Positions 9,614 through 21,870 of a DNA stretch of 64,000 nt are shown here, piece after piece. A program made the translations under genes and the position numbers. The stretch is from Symsagittifera roscoffensis (taxonomy: Eukaryota; Xenacoelomorpha; Acoela; Convolutidae), in contig NC_087068.1 of NCBI RefSeq assembly GCF_963678635.1, forward strand, positions 25,732,318-25,796,317, in the 5' to 3' direction. Each line of letters begins with the position of its first letter. Position 1 is the stretch's first letter. The notes below the pieces were generated by a model. It did not search any database, was not told the DNA's origin, and saw nothing but the letters and a program-made list of their open reading frames with translations.

Positions 9614-9890
9614 CAGTGGCGCCTTCCTATGCAACGACTTCCCTCCTCAGGGATTCGACCCACACATCACCCAAAGGGACCCAATTTGCGACAGCTTTAC
9701 TATTTCCATTTTCGGCCTCCCACCCTAAGATTTTTCTTTAGGCGCGTCAACTTAGAGAAGAGGAGATTTGGCAAAACCTTCCAAAAATGTGGCGCATAGT
9801 TTTTTAAGTGATTTCTGGGATCTTGGATATCGCAGCTTTGTCGACTAAATTGTTTTTGATAACATTTAAAAAATCCTACATCCGCCGCTG
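9614..9890 (+). mobile_element. Degenerate hAT-like MITE
   Basis: It begins CAGTGGCGCC and ends, on the other strand, CAGCGGCGGATGTAGG. The interior shares CCCTCCTCAGGGATTCGACCC, then CCCAAAGGG, then GGCCTCCCACCCTAAGATTTTTCT with the element at 2742. It is about 277 bp, so roughly half of the interior is missing. No matching 8-bp target duplication was found. Confidence 0.65.
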
Positions 9891-11519
9891 AACAACTTTC
9901 AGAAGGCTCAGGATAAATTTGCTCAAACCAGGTCACTAAATGACTAGAACGAACCACGAACCAGGGGTGAGTTTGTTTTGGAACGTTTTTTTGAAGGTTT
10001 GACAAAAAAAGTGTGCTTGCGTGGCGGTCACTCCCCTAAACGTTACCACAGACTAGGTAAATTTCGAAAAAGACTAAAGAAACAGATACTAATTAATTAA
10101 AAGCCAAAAGCTTTCATTTTTTTATTGTTCGTAACTGTGTGTGCTATCAAAACATTCTGAGCAATTAGCTCAGCAATCAACTACTTATTTTTCAAAATGC
10201 GATCTTTTTTGTAAAGATATTTTTTTTTGTGAAACAGGTTTGTAAATATACCAAAAACTTACTCAGTTCATTTAGTTTTAATTAATAAGTTCGAAATTTG
10301 CGGATACTGGACAAGAAAAAATCTCATAAGGTTGAATGGTAACTTTTACCTGATGAAGTTATTTTCTTTCCAATATCCATTTTGAGCTGTTTGACTAAAC
10401 AAAGAAAAAACGAGTAAAATCAAGCGCCGGGATTGGCAAACAAGATAAAAGGCTACAATTTTCCGATAAATTTAAAATCAGTATCGCCTAACCAATCATT
10501 TAAATTCTGTATCTTCTAGAGTTTTTGATGACTTGGATCTGTTTTTTAACCATTTCAATTTAATTATCATAGTTTGGAAAGAAATGGATGAACTACTCTT
10601 GTGTTGCTAACTTGTCGGAAATTCAATCGAAGCTGGAAAATTTCGAAGAACCGATGTCATTTCCGTCAAGAATGCAATAAGTGTGAAAGAAGAAAATAAA
10701 ATTTGATTTTGTGCTTTGGGTTATTCTAGTGGAGTAGTGATCAACGGAATAGGTGGAACTTAAAAATAATAATCATAATAATAATCATAATCATCATAAA
10801 AAAATCATAATAATAATAATCATCATAATAATCATAATCATAATCATAATCATAATAAGATTGAATTAAACCTATAAGGCGTGAATTAGTTGCTCTTAGT
10901 GATTGATAACAAAGCTAGTAACATAATTTTGAAAACCATGACTCTGGATAAATCGAGTATTTAAATCTTGGTAGTTTGTCAAACAATAACAAGTTTAAAA
11001 TCTTTCTTAAGATTACAGGTTCTTGAAAAAGATCATAGCCAGGCAAATTGTTCGATCTCGCGAGGGTGTTTCACACTTCTGCGACACGGTAAACGAAATT
11101 TTCACAAGTTTGCTCCGTGTTATCATTAGCGTTCTCAAAACGTTTTGTTTCCCGTTCGATTTGAATCAGGGCTCTTGTCGATTGTCCAATAATCAAAAAA
11201 ATTTATCGGCAACTCATTATAAAAAATTATATTCAGCAAAATTAAATCATTTCTAAATAATGTCAGAGAAATTGGCAACAGTTTGCTTTTTTCAAGTTAA
11301 AACATAATCATCATCATTCAATTCACGTTTTTTGATATACTACTTTAAGCATCGTCGTTGAAAATTTAAAATTCGCTTACATTGGTTTTTAGTCGCAAAC
11401 CAAACTGGAGATGCTTAAAAAATTATTGATATTATACAATTTTTAAAAAACGGAACCCGAACAGAGCTACTCAGTGAATTTGGTAAAGATCTTCTGATGT
11501 AATTAAATTGCATGTTTGC
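9891..11519. other. Gene-free stretch with an AAT/CAT microsatellite
   Basis: No convincing gene or element is seen apart from the (AATCAT/AAT)n tract at about 10764-10858. Short frames here are AT-rich and without motifs. Confidence 0.5.
10764..10858. repeat. Imperfect AATAAT/AATCAT microsatellite
   Basis: This is a run of AAT and CAT triplets with one A-rich interruption. It is a simple sequence tract of about 95 bp. Confidence 0.85.
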
Positions 11520-11599
11520 CTTTTTAAACCTTTCGGTGATGTGGTATGTCCAGGACCTTTGGAAATGCACCAAACACCAAGGTCTTTCACCGTGTCTTT

Positions 11600-12330
11600 T
11601 AAAACTGTTTGTTATCCTCCAATAGATAAAAGATCGCTTAAAGGGTGTCGCTTGTTTAAATTTTGAAATCTGTTTCGTTCAAATTTGTCAAAATTGAAAT
11701 CAGCTCTGTTTTCTACTGCCCTGGTGATTACATAGTTTAAAGCTGTTTAAATCGAAGAAAGGTCAAACCAATTTCTAATAATTTTCGTATTGTCAGCATA
11801 TAAAAAGGAAAGGTTGTCAATAATTTCTGGCATATCGTTTGTATAAAAAGAAAACAAGAACACAGCAGAAATTGATCCCTGTGGACCACCACTTTTTATA
11901 TTGCAAGAATGAGACAAATTATCACGAAGAAAAACTATTTGTTTTCTGTTTGCGAGATAAGATGCAAAAATTGAAGAAATTCATGGTCGAAGCTTATTTT
12001 GACAAATTGTTATGAATGATGTTAAAGCTAAAACAGTCGAAAGCTTTTGCAACATCTGAAAAGAGCAAGAGATGTAATTCTTCTTTTTTTTAAATTCTTG
12101 CTTACAGCATCACAGTACAATATAAGGTTTGTCACGTCGAATGATTATTTCAAAATCCATGTTGGTTTTTACACAAATTTTTTGAATTACCCCTTTTATC
12201 TTTTCATATAAAATTCTTTCAAATATTAGGGCGAGTGCAGGAAGTATTGAAATGGGCCTAAAATGTTCATACGAAAAGCTTTTTTGTGTAAAATTTTAAC
12301 GTGTGCTTTTTCCAGATATTTCAAAATTTT
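11600..12330 (-). pseudogene. LINE reverse transcriptase domain, broken
   Basis: Minus-strand frames carry KAFDCFSFNIIHNNL (cf. the family pattern LSKAFD.V.H..LL), then KSGGPQGSISA near 11872-11893 (cf. GVPQGSILGP), then FLYADNTKII near 11780-11805. The catalytic pair in such enzymes is ADD; here it reads ADN, so the third metal-binding Asp is lost. Several stops and frame changes lie between the motifs. Confidence 0.78.
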
Positions 12331-12473
12331 GGATTATTGATTATGCAATCAAACAGTTCCACAATATCATTGAAACAGAACTTTAAAACAAAAATTAAAA
12401 TTTTAGGAGATATACCATCAACTGAATTTGTTCCTGATTTGCATTTACTGAGCTCGTTAAAAATTTCGCATGG

Positions 12474-12842
12474 CTAAATGAAAAAATCTGATAAATATTT
12501 TGCTGGAAAAACACTTTCGCTTGAAAAATTCAATGGTTCGTTGTCTATTTTGTACACAGATAAAAAACTCGGTAAAAGCCTCACAGATTGCAAAAACAGA
12601 GCATAAACTAGTATTTTTGCATGACTTTTTCCTGGCTTTTTTTTGTCCTTTCCTTTTATTGATCTGAGAAATTTGTAGATAATTTTTATACCGAAGTCTT
12701 TCATTGACTCAAAGTAAACGGTTTTGTCTAGTTCTAAAGAATCATTCAATTTTTGCTTGCAGCGTTCAACTTTCTCGTCAGAATAATGATGTTTCAATGC
12801 CATCTGAAAACAATTTTTGGCATTTATTGAGCGTGATGACAT
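12474..12842 (-). pseudogene. LINE ORF2 linker between endonuclease and RT
   Basis: The 122-residue frame is Lys-rich and helical. It contains KVERCKQKLNDSLELDKTVY, then FLRSIKGKDKKK, then a hydrophobic stretch ending in SVFPAKYLSDFF. This matches the usual linker order of jockey/CR1 ORF2 (charged helix, then a K-rich loop, then a segment leading to the N-terminus of the RT). No catalytic motif is expected here. Confidence 0.55.
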
Positions 12843-13149
12843 TCAATGGGGTGCTTTAGAGCAACGAATTGTCTTTTTGGAAAATATTTGTTAACGGCTT
12901 GATAATACAATTCATAAAACATTTCAGGCATTCTGTTTGCATCATTCCAGCAATGAAGTCTGTTGTTTAAGAAAAACAAACGCAATTATTCGGAGTCTGC
13001 TTTACGGATACAGTAACGAATCAGATTTATTTGTTCCGTTTCATTTCCAAAGGCTGTTTGACAGGAAAGTGCAGGATAATCCGTGAAGTTTTGGTTTATT
13101 TCGAAGTTTTTACATAAAAAATGATCTTCGGTTAATAATACGTCTCGCT

Positions 13150-13690
13150 GTAAAAAAAATCATTATCTTTCAGCATACCAAGATTGAAATTAGCAATTGA
13201 TTTCAAAAAACTGGATTCACGTTGGTCATATTTTGATCAAGTATTCCAATGAAATAGATTCAAGTTCAGATCGCCAGATAAGATCCCGTACATTGTGTTT
13301 AAGTTAGATTCTACCATATGAACGTTGATTTGTTAGTTCACTTCACTCAAAAAATTTTCAATTGTGATTCAGTTCAGAGATTAAGGACTGTCATGCCGTG
13401 GATTATAAATGGCTCTTACACAGAGCATTAGGTTATTCAGCTTCAGAAACCATTATTTTTCCAAAGTCAAAAATAACTGGCTGATTGTCGATGAGATTTA
13501 ATTTAAATGAAGTTCTAACCTCAACTAGGATTCCTCCATGAGGTCCAGTTATCCTCTCAGAGCGGTGAATTACTTCATATACATTTGTGCAGAAGACTGC
13601 AGTTTTTTCAACATTTTCATCAAACCATGTTTCACTTAGGGCAACAATATCAGATTGATGGATTTGCAGTAAATTGTTCAGCATGATTTT
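13150..13690 (-). pseudogene. LINE AP-type endonuclease domain, broken
   Basis: The best piece (13433-13684) reads LLQIHQSDIVALSETWFDE near its start. D.(I/V)AL.ETW is the Glu-containing metal-binding motif of the APE endonucleases that nick the target for LINE insertion. Further downstream, in another frame, comes YGILSGDLNLNLFHW, corresponding to the GDFN motif. The final catalytic SDH motif was not found. Confidence 0.72.
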
Positions 13691-13808
13691 TTTCGTTCAA
13701 ATGTTGAAATTGATCTGCAAAAACTTCTCACAAAATTTTTAATTCAATCCTATAACTGCCGTTATTTTGACCTTGCAACAGAGCAAATGTTAAAATGTAT
13801 TATATCAT

Positions 13809-14115
13809 TTAGTAGTCAAGAGGAAGAGTTAATGTTACCAAGAATTCGATCACACTCAGATTGATTTTTGACTTTTCTTTTTGCATCAAAGAACTCAAAT
13901 TGTATCTATATTTTAGAATTTTCTTTTCGTACTGATAGTCCGCATAATCCATAAATTCCTTGATATACATATTTGAATTCTCTAGCTTTCTCAATGACAA
14001 AAATAAGTTTATGATACCAAGGACATGGAACGTAAAAAACAAGAGTTCTTGGTTTGTCTGGTTGTTCTTTACCAAGTCTAAAACAGTCGCTCACAGTTTT
14101 TTCTTTAGGTTCCAT
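13809..14115 (-). pseudogene. LINE ORF1 C-terminal part, frameshifted
   Basis: Two overlapping frames together give the C-terminal half of a LINE ORF1 protein: VSDCFRLGKEQPDKPRTLVF (cf. the FRLGK....RPR pattern), then an IEKAREFK helix in frame one. In frame two, after a shift, comes YIKEFMDYADYQYEKKILKY followed by KEKSKINL. Such proteins bind the element RNA. The shift lies where the two frames overlap, around 13906-14075. Confidence 0.68.
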
Positions 14116-14120
14116 CCTAT

Positions 14121-16387
14121 CTCTGAATTTTGCAGCGTACTATTACTGTCCTTCTCTATTTGTACAACTTTATCGTCCTGTATATTTTCCGCTTATCCAT
14201 ATATCATTAGTTTCTTTCCAATAAGACTAGAGTCTGTTTTAGCTTGGCTTGGGAATGGGAGCATTATTAATTCTTGTAGACAAATTGCTCTGTTTTGTTA
14301 TATTTGTTCCCAAAACGCTAAAATCTCTCTCACTGCCTCACAAAATTGTTACTCGCTCTAATGGATTTGAGCGATACGTTGTACGTTCTTGATCATTTAA
14401 AAATGACAGAACATTTTCAATTTTGAGCTAAAAATTGGAGAAAAGAAATAGTTTATAAAGTTAATGAAGCAAATTTTTATGCATTTTTCAAGAGGCAGTA
14501 TCAAATTAAATGGACACTTTGGGCTTTAAGTTTCTGCTAAGATGGGAGAAGTTTTCAGCTATTTTGAATCTATTAAAACAACAAGTAGATTTTTCTGCCC
14601 TGTTCAAAGGAGAGAAGTGAAGTAATTTCTCTTCTGAATTTTTTCAAAGAACAAAAATTTTTTTGCATAATGGAACAAGATGTTTTCATTTTTCCTTATC
14701 TTTCAAAGAGAAAATTGTCATCAGTTCTTTGGTTACACTGTCTCCTTTATGGAACGTTATGCTTCCTTATGATGAACTTTTGACAAGATCAGCAACTAAA
14801 GTCACTGAACACGTTTCGATACAAGCTAGATGAATCTACTAGAAAAGAGATAGACAAAATTGCAAATTCTTGTTTTGATTACCTAAAATAGCCAGTTTAT
14901 CAAAACTATTTTCAGAAATGTTCTGGCCGTAAAAATGTCCTCGCAAATAACCCTACAAAATTAAACTATAGGGCTTAAATTGGGTTTTCTGGGAAACCAA
15001 TGAGCTTGACGTACTCAATCATGCCAATTTCATCAGACTTTGAGAATTTTGACCACAAAACATAAGCAAAACATATATATCCATTCGGCCAATTTTGGTT
15101 GTTAAGTAGTACCAAAGAAAAAAAGACTCCGGTACCAAGCCTCCTATCTAACTCACCTTTGAATTTATGGCCTATGGTGTTTTTTTTTGCCTGATTTCGG
15201 TAATTCAAGGAAAATATTAAGAAGAGCCATTGTAGATATCATATATCAGTCCCAATGGTTGTGGTTTGGACTCCTGTTACCTGTTTTCAAAAAGGAACAG
15301 TTTTTTCCGTTTTGTTGTAAAATCAATTTTTTTAAAATGTCTCAATAAGCTCAAATTATGCGGATAGCGGATATTAGACAAGAGGTAATCTCAAAAAGTT
15401 AAACGTTAACTTCTGCCAGATGAAATTAATTCCTGTTCGATATCGGCGTATTTTCAACTGATTGACTATTTAAAAAAACGGGCAAAAATTGCTGGAATTG
15501 ACAAATGAACGATAGAAGATTATGAATATCCGGCAAAAAAAATAGAGTAGAATAAAATAGAATTTAATAGAATTTGGAAGAATGTCTCAAAATTTTTAGA
15601 TCTAATTTTCTACACGTCCGGCTATCTTGCCAAAAAATTAAATGGTCGACGAAATTATTTGGTACCAAATCCATTTCCAGCAATTCGTGTGAAACCTTAT
15701 AACTTTTTTCTGTGAATTTAGTTTTAAAAAAGATGATAGCAAGATTTTTTTAAATATCATACAAAATTTTAGCTTGATCATGTCAAAAAAACTTAACAAA
15801 AAAAAACTGAAAAATTTTTTTGGACAAAAGATCATGATATTACAAGCTTTTTTGAAAGATTGTCCGTCATTGCCACAAATGCTTTCTCGCTGATATTTTC
15901 TCGCTGAAATTTTTTTAATATGGATTCGAATGTAAAAAGTTCTTTGCAGGGGCTTTAAGTTATCATTTTCTTCTGCATGGGCCCTAATTTGGCCAAATAA
16001 AAGATAAAATGCGCGAATTTTTTTTAGGATGTTTTTGGAAATGTTTGGTTATATTAGTTTAAAAAGCAAAGCTTGTTCGAGTTTTTGTTAATTTGTCAGA
16101 TATTCTGACTTTATTAACACAATAAGAAGTTTTTTCTGATTGGTTGATTTTTTCTCCACTGTTTATCCTTGACTACTGTTGCACTGCCTCTTTATTGGTA
16201 GTCAAGTTTAATCAAAATGGATCTTTGACGAGCTATGCCAAGTAGGTTTGCGAAATTAAAATAAAAATAAATTATACTGAGTTAATCCTCATTTCAAGAT
16301 CGCAAAAACAGGACAAAAAACATTCAGTTGCTGTTCAAATGATACAGAATGATTCAATCACAGCCTCAGACTTCAAGTTAAATTTGT
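14121..16387. other. Gene-free AT-rich stretch up to the scaffold gap
   Basis: No recognised gene or element. Frames such as 14975-15208 on the minus strand lack motifs. Confidence 0.45.
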
Positions 16388-16587
16388 NNNNNNNNNNNNN
16401 NNNNNNNNNNNNNNNNNNNNNNNNNNNNNNNNNNNNNNNNNNNNNNNNNNNNNNNNNNNNNNNNNNNNNNNNNNNNNNNNNNNNNNNNNNNNNNNNNNNN
16501 NNNNNNNNNNNNNNNNNNNNNNNNNNNNNNNNNNNNNNNNNNNNNNNNNNNNNNNNNNNNNNNNNNNNNNNNNNNNNNNNNNNNNNN
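16388..16587. other. Assembly gap, exactly 200 N
   Basis: A run of 200 N. The round number suggests a placeholder gap, so the true distance is unknown. Any open frame spanning it is an artefact. Confidence 0.99.
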
Positions 16588-17043
16588 AACAACTAAGCAC
16601 GCAATAAAAATTGATATGTTTATTTATGAAAACTTTATCACAAAAATAATTTTTGTTGCTAGAAAAGGTGTTGTTTGCGTTTATTCGGGGTCTATTTTTT
16701 GGGAATTCAACTGTCATTCTAAGCCGTTAGTTGTGGAGCTACTTGCAAAAACATCATTTCTACGAACTTTCTACTTCAATCCAAATTTCAATCAAAGAAA
16801 GCATCTTCTGTAACCTGATTTTGGGCTTCCTCTCACTAGTGTTTTCAGTGTACTCGAAAAAGTCAATAAAAAACTCGCGGAAAGTTTGTTTAAGTTTTGG
16901 TTATTGATTGAAAACGTGATTTCTTCGTAAGAAATGGCTTTTTGTCAAAAACGTCAATCATCACAATCTTTAACGTTGTTAAGGAAAGTAAATTCGCTAC
17001 TTGGTTAGCGTTTTCATTTGTCAACAGATAAATTTGTCGCCAA

Positions 17044-17130
17044 ATGCTGAATTTAAATTACTCACCAAAACTTCACGTCTTGATGATATCGCGAGGTGCT
17101 GCAATCAAGATAATTTTTTCCTTCCAAATG
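17044..17130 (+). CDS. Candidate first coding exon of a two-exon gene
   Basis: The frame runs from ATG at 17044 for 29 codons to the donor AAATG|GTAAATAT, ending in phase 0. The downstream candidate exon also opens in phase 0, so a spliced frame of 121 residues is possible. The encoded start is moderately hydrophobic (LHVLMISRGAAIKIIFSF), but it is not a clean signal peptide. Another frame through the same DNA (INLSPNAEF..., after an acceptor TTTGTCAACAG) is also open with Cys residues but does not join in phase. The gap at 16388 may hide upstream exons. I do not recognise the product. Confidence 0.35.
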
Positions 17131-17332
17131 GTAAATATGAACTTTATTCAGATGAACTACAACTCAAAAAATGTATTTTTAGAGCATAATAAGTCATATG
17201 TATGGCTATTCAAAACAATTTTTGTATCGGATATTTGCAAAGGAGTCAATTATCATATCAGCTGTGAATTATTTCATCTGGGTCAAAATTTAAGTAAATT
17301 GTTAAAATTTTCAACTTCTTTCGACCCTGCAG

Positions 17333-17611
17333 GCTTCTTGTTTTTATGGAAATTGGTTTGGCGAGTTTAACTTGAAGAAAAATTGTTGCAAGTTTATTTA
17401 CAAACAAAAACGTGGGTGTTCGATTTGCCAGTTTGGTATGAGACAAGATAATAAGACATGCGTAACTGCAAGGCAAATAATTGTACAAAGAAAATTGGAG
17501 CAAATGCTACTAGTCCAAGAAAAACATTCGCAAACTCTTGATTTCAAGGAAACATTTCGGAGGGTTTTTGTTATTGATAACGCAATTGATACCGTGATTG
17601 GTGCCAAGTAG
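17333..17611 (+). CDS. Candidate terminal exon, Cys-rich protein
   Basis: A strong acceptor (TTTCGACCCTGCAG) is followed at once by a frame open for 92 codons to TAG at 17609-17611. The first half is Cys-rich: ASCFYGNW, KKNCCKF, then RGCSICQFGMRQDNKTC. The last resembles the C.C..G.....TC spacing of EGF-like or other secreted disulphide modules. The second half is a charged helix region (RQIIVQRKLEQMLLVQEK) with no Cys. Base composition is less AT-rich than the flanks, and there are no internal stops, as expected for coding DNA. The function is unknown. A secreted or lumenal protein is an inference from the Cys pattern. Confidence 0.5.
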   Translation, partial: ASCFYGNWFGEFNLKKNCCKFIYKQKRGCSICQFGMRQDNKTCVTARQIIVQRKLEQMLLVQEKHSQTLDFKETFRRVFVIDNAIDTVIGAK

Positions 17612-19757
17612 TCAACGGTTAAGCTTACGAATGTATTGAAAATATTAATGAATATCCCCTTCTACAATACGGGAGGGGAGTTTGTTAATTAATTCCTTTA
17701 TTAGTATAGAAATTTAGGCACTCAAGAAGGACTGCCTAAAAATTTCTATTTGTATGGAAACTGAAGCATTTTTGATTTGCAGTTATTCTGCAAGAATTTT
17801 TAGTGTTTTCAGTATTATTGCTAATGGATGCGGACGGTAAATTTCAAAAAGTTTCTGAATGAAGCCAAACAGGGGTACTGGACTCCTGTCAATTAAGTTC
17901 ACGCTGGGTCCGCAGTTGCGAACTTAATTAAGTCCTGAACTAAAGTAATGATCACGCTTAATTGAGTTCAGCCCTTTTTTTGTAATGTCAAATTCGATTG
18001 AATGAAAGGAAGAAGCTTTTATGCGTCGATGAAGTTTGAGCGTATCATTGATGGTTCCAAACAAAGCTGTAGCACACAACAAGCGTGAGCTGCAAAACTA
18101 AGGTGAGAAGAAAATTTAAACAACAAAATTAACTATAACGAATCAAAACCGCCCGCTAAAGCCTATAATGGCTATTTTAGGTATTTTTTATCAATAACCT
18201 AAATAACCTTATGATTTTTTCTGAAATATTGTACGTTAATTTTACTTACAAATTATATATTGAAAATATATATTATGAAAAAATATATTCACCAAATTGA
18301 CATCTTTACTGACCGCGTGCTGTTCGCAATCAGAAATTTGGCAAAGAAACTAAATCAGATTTGTTGGTGAAAATAAATTAAACGGGGAAATGAATTCAAC
18401 TTGACCCCAAAGGCTAAACGGATCAGACTAAGCGACTTCATAAAATTTATGCTAAGGCGAGAGTATAATGAACAGGGACGTTGTGCCAAAAGGTAAATAT
18501 GCCGACCCTAAATTTCACAATAAGATTATTTTCTCAACTTTTTAAAAATTTTATTGCTCAATGGAACCATGAATTCCAATACGCCTTTTTGAGATTCAGA
18601 GCACAAGTAATACCATTAAAAAAAGATCAAAAGACACTCACAAGAAATACTTCAGCAAAAGAAATGCCCAAAAATGTTATTCAGTATCGTATTGGAACGA
18701 AACCTGATCTGATTTTATATTTTACAAACTCTCTGTTTGAACAAAAGAAAGTTTTCTCCTGGAACTAATTAAAGAAACTTTATTAACTTAAATTCAAAAA
18801 ATTAACATGTTTTAAAAGCTTTTTCAGATAGAAATGCAAATCTTTGTAAGCTTTAGGTTGAATTCCGATAAAAAAGTGACTTCCAGAAATTAATACTATA
18901 ATGGGAAAAAATCGGCTGTATTTTCTGCTTAATCACTCTTCGACAAAGTTCAGAGTAGCCACATTCCCTGAGGAAAACTGACCATTTCGTCATTTTCAAA
19001 GTTGATAACTTGGTTATAACATTTGATCATTTGTTTTTGTAGATAAAGCGTCGGATTTACCAACAACCCATTTGAAGTGAGCTTTTCAGATGAATTTGAT
19101 GTGTCTTTCTGATGTTCGATAAAAAAATCTCTCTTAACTAGTTATCACCTAACCAGATTTTGCAGAAGTCGCAATGGCAAAAATATTGTACCAACATAAA
19201 TAGTTCGAGTGAAATAGCCCGGAGAAAAAGTTCAAATAAATTTTTTGAAAAAAAAATTAGACTTACTGATCTAGTTAGCAACTTCCCCCTTCTAAGTTTT
19301 GCAAAAAGTTAACTTTGCCTACAATTTTTGATATAGTTTTAAAGAAAAGTATTTAAAAACATACAGATGAAGAAGTAACGATATAACAAAGACCTTTACC
19401 TTGAGAAACAATTGTAAAGCTGTTTAAGAGACAAAAAAGTTTTCAAGGTATATTTTTTATGAAAAGAAACCACCTCTAAAATAATACATGTAAGAAGTCT
19501 AAGGAGAATCTTAATAAAATCCAGAAGAGGGCACCGGATTGTTAAGAAGATTCTTCAAACGCCCATAAAGTTACGAAAACTGATAAAAATAAATCAGATT
19601 AAACTTAATAGTTTGAGCTCCCTACATCGATAGATTTCAATTAGTATAAAAACATCCGTCAAAAAAAGCTAGTTGAAGAAATAAAAATAATCTCAAGAAA
19701 AAACGGATGAACACAAATCTTTCTTATTTATTTCGTACGTTAGCACAAAAAAAACAA
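17612..19757. other. Gene-free stretch
   Basis: It contains the short inverted repeat at 17891-17929 and an open 95-codon plus-strand frame (18481-18768) with no motif, which I do not call. Nothing else is recognised. Confidence 0.45.
17891..17929. repeat. Short inverted repeat
   Basis: AATTAAGTTC and GAACTTAATT are 10-bp perfect arms around a 19-base GC-richer loop. A third related sequence, CTTAATTGAGTTC, follows near 17958. Confidence 0.6.
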
Positions 19758-20314
19758 GGATAGCCGGTTGCTGTGCAAGTAGCACAGAATGTTCCGACCA
19801 GTTATAACAACCAAATTATTTTTCAAATTAGTGTCATTTTTTTCCGATTGGTGTGATAAAAGAGTCTGAGCCAAAAAGTAGAGCTGAGACATTTTTGACA
19901 GTCATATATGCAAATTGGAAAACAATTTTTGAATGACAATTAACAAGAAAAAAGTCTTAAAAAAATTTGAAATTAAAAAAAATTTTTAAAATTTTTTGCC
20001 CAAGTTTTTGAATTTTTTTATTCCTAAGGTGATGCTAATAACTCCAAAAGCTAACTTCGTTTGAGTGAATTAATTTTTCAAGACTTAAATTAAGCATACA
20101 TAAGCCTGCCTACTCGCCCGAAACTTTTTGAAATTTTTATATTGTTCGAATCTTGACTGAATGGGTTTTAGGGCTCTAAAATGATAAAATGATATAGCAC
20201 TCAATGATAAAAGATTATTTGTGGTAGCTGATTTTACGTGGAAAAAAAACAAAAAAAAAGAAAAATCTAAAACCCTAATACAAATTTCCACCCCATTATC
20301 AATGGTCGGAAAAA
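19758..20314 (-). mobile_element. HL repeat copy 1 (Helentron-like, non-autonomous)
   Basis: On the plus strand the copy starts GGATAGCCGGTTG. A hairpin follows (CTGTGC AAGTA GCACAG), then AAT, then GTTCCGACCA. The far end is CCCCATTATCAATGGTCGGAA, giving inverse subterminal repeats. The interior is AT-rich with GTGTGATAAAAGAGTCTGAG, GACAGTCATA and CTGCCTACTCGC blocks shared with copies 2-4. Read on the minus strand, the hairpin lies just inside the 3' end, as in Helentron-type elements. It has no coding capacity. Confidence 0.65.
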
Positions 20315-21140
20315 CAAAGAACAAAAAGACAACTGATTGATAACAAAAATATAAATTTCATTGATAACAACAACTCAACATCAAGGACTATTCTTTTCAC
20401 TGCATGAAAATTAGAACAACTTTGCTCGTATCAATCAAAATTCATGAATGTTCCGGTTGTCCTTAATTTTTACGACTTTCAACGAACATTTTAGAATATT
20501 TATGCTTGAGTGGTTTGTTACTCAGACATAATTTGGCGATTGAAATGATTATTTTTTACAAAAATGATACATAATAGTAAAAATATTGGCTCCTTGAAAT
20601 CAAATTTGAAAAAGTTACCAGCTATACTAGTTGGTAAAAATTTGAGGATTTAAAAATGATCAATTTGGCTAAATCTCTGGACTAATTGATGCGCGCTTTT
20701 TTAGCGTTGATCTATAATCATGAAAAAAGAGCGCGAATTGTTTCAGCGTGGCAAATTATCTCGCACTCGAATAAAGTTTTTCCAAAATCAGTTCAAATTT
20801 CATCAAGTAAAAACAGTCATTTCAATTTCCTACTCAACTCAAAATATAGCTAATAGTAAAGAAATTATAAATCTAATTGGTACTGCCTGTTGGGTTGGTA
20901 AAACAAACAATGTTAAAACTTTAAACAAAATTATTCAATACTAAGTAAAAGGAAGGATTATTCGGGTTTTGCGCTGATACGAGAAGTATCAGGGTTTCAA
21001 AATCTAAGAAAAAAATTTCTAAAAAATTTTCTACAATTAAAATATATATATGTTTTTGGCAGAACAATGAACACGAATCGAACGATATTGTTTCCTTGAG
21101 TTCAAACTATAGAAAATTATTCTGAGACAATTGCTTTAAG
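20315..21140. other. Gene-free stretch with a 7-bp hairpin
   Basis: A hairpin CTGATAC-GAGAA-GTATCAG lies at 20974-20992, near a degenerate R1-like GATACGAG end. Nothing else is recognised. Confidence 0.45.
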
Positions 21141-21564
21141 ATCATTACGAGGCCAAACTGTGCACTGGATAGGCGCACAGTTTTGTGTCTGTATGTTCCT
21201 GGATTCCAAAAACTAATCCTTAAGCATATTCCAAAATGTAAGTGGATTCCACTTACCAAACTTCCGTGGATTCCGGGTACATAGTCGCAACAGCTCAATT
21301 TAACCATACATGTCTTATTGTTTGTTTAAGGACTCCACAAACTGTTTTGGATTCAGCAAATACGGTTGCTCATTCCGCAAATTCGTCTATTTTTGGAGCG
21401 ATTTTGAGCGGAATAGTGTTTTAAGTATTTGTTTGTGGAATCCATAACAGCAAAAAAGATCAAAGAAAAGCAGCAATGATGTGGATTCCGCAACAAATCT
21501 GATTTTGGCTTGTTGTGGAATCCGCATACATTGCACAGAATGCACAGTCTGGCCTCGTAATGAT
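21141..21564. mobile_element. TIR element packed with GTGGATTCC motifs
   Basis: The ends are a 24-bp inverted repeat with one mismatch: ATCATTACGAGGCC(A)AACTGTGCA on the left and its complement at 21541-21564. The outermost 5-7 bases may instead be a palindromic target around TA. The 370-bp interior has about ten copies of a TGTGGAATCC-like motif in both orientations (for example near 21240, 21270, 21336, 21355, 21433, 21480, 21514). It encodes nothing convincing. It looks like a MITE whose interior consists of short inverted and direct motif copies; the superfamily is undetermined. Confidence 0.7.
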
Positions 21565-21814
21565 TTTGGTGGTTTAAAAATTGTCATTTTGGCCATTTTA
21601 GAATAATTACAGTCAAAATTCCGTTAATGCTTAACAGCTGTGACATATTCGTCCGGCTCAGAAATCAATTAAAATTGAAATGAGGCATGCTTACTGATTT
21701 CGTGAATCAGTTAGTAGGAGTGATTTATGTTTCTTGAACAGTTAATAGGTTCTTGTAGGAAGGATGAAAAATACTTTCTTGGAATATTTATCAAGCTCGG
21801 TAAAGAAAACTTAC

Positions 21815-21870
21815 TCAGACACCTTGAGAGACAGTCGGAACATTGAAGGCTTTGCCATGATACGAGTACG
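21815..21870 (-). mobile_element. R1 repeat fragment (hairpin end)
   Basis: On the minus strand it reads CTCGTATCATGGCAAAGCCTT, then CAAT, then GTTCCGACTGTC. This is the terminal, hairpin and subterminal part of R1 only. Confidence 0.5.

Larger units (their letters stand above)
11520..14120 (-). mobile_element. Decayed LINE (jockey/CR1-like), ORF1 plus ORF2
   Basis: Four separate open stretches on the minus strand follow the order of a non-LTR retrotransposon: ORF1 RNA-binding protein, AP-type endonuclease, linker, reverse transcriptase. All are broken by stops and shifts. No LTRs flank it, and the 3' tail boundary is not clear. Confidence 0.8.

Noticed and set aside
16335-16717. Three open frames spanning the N run
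   Set aside because: They exist only because N codons contain no stops.
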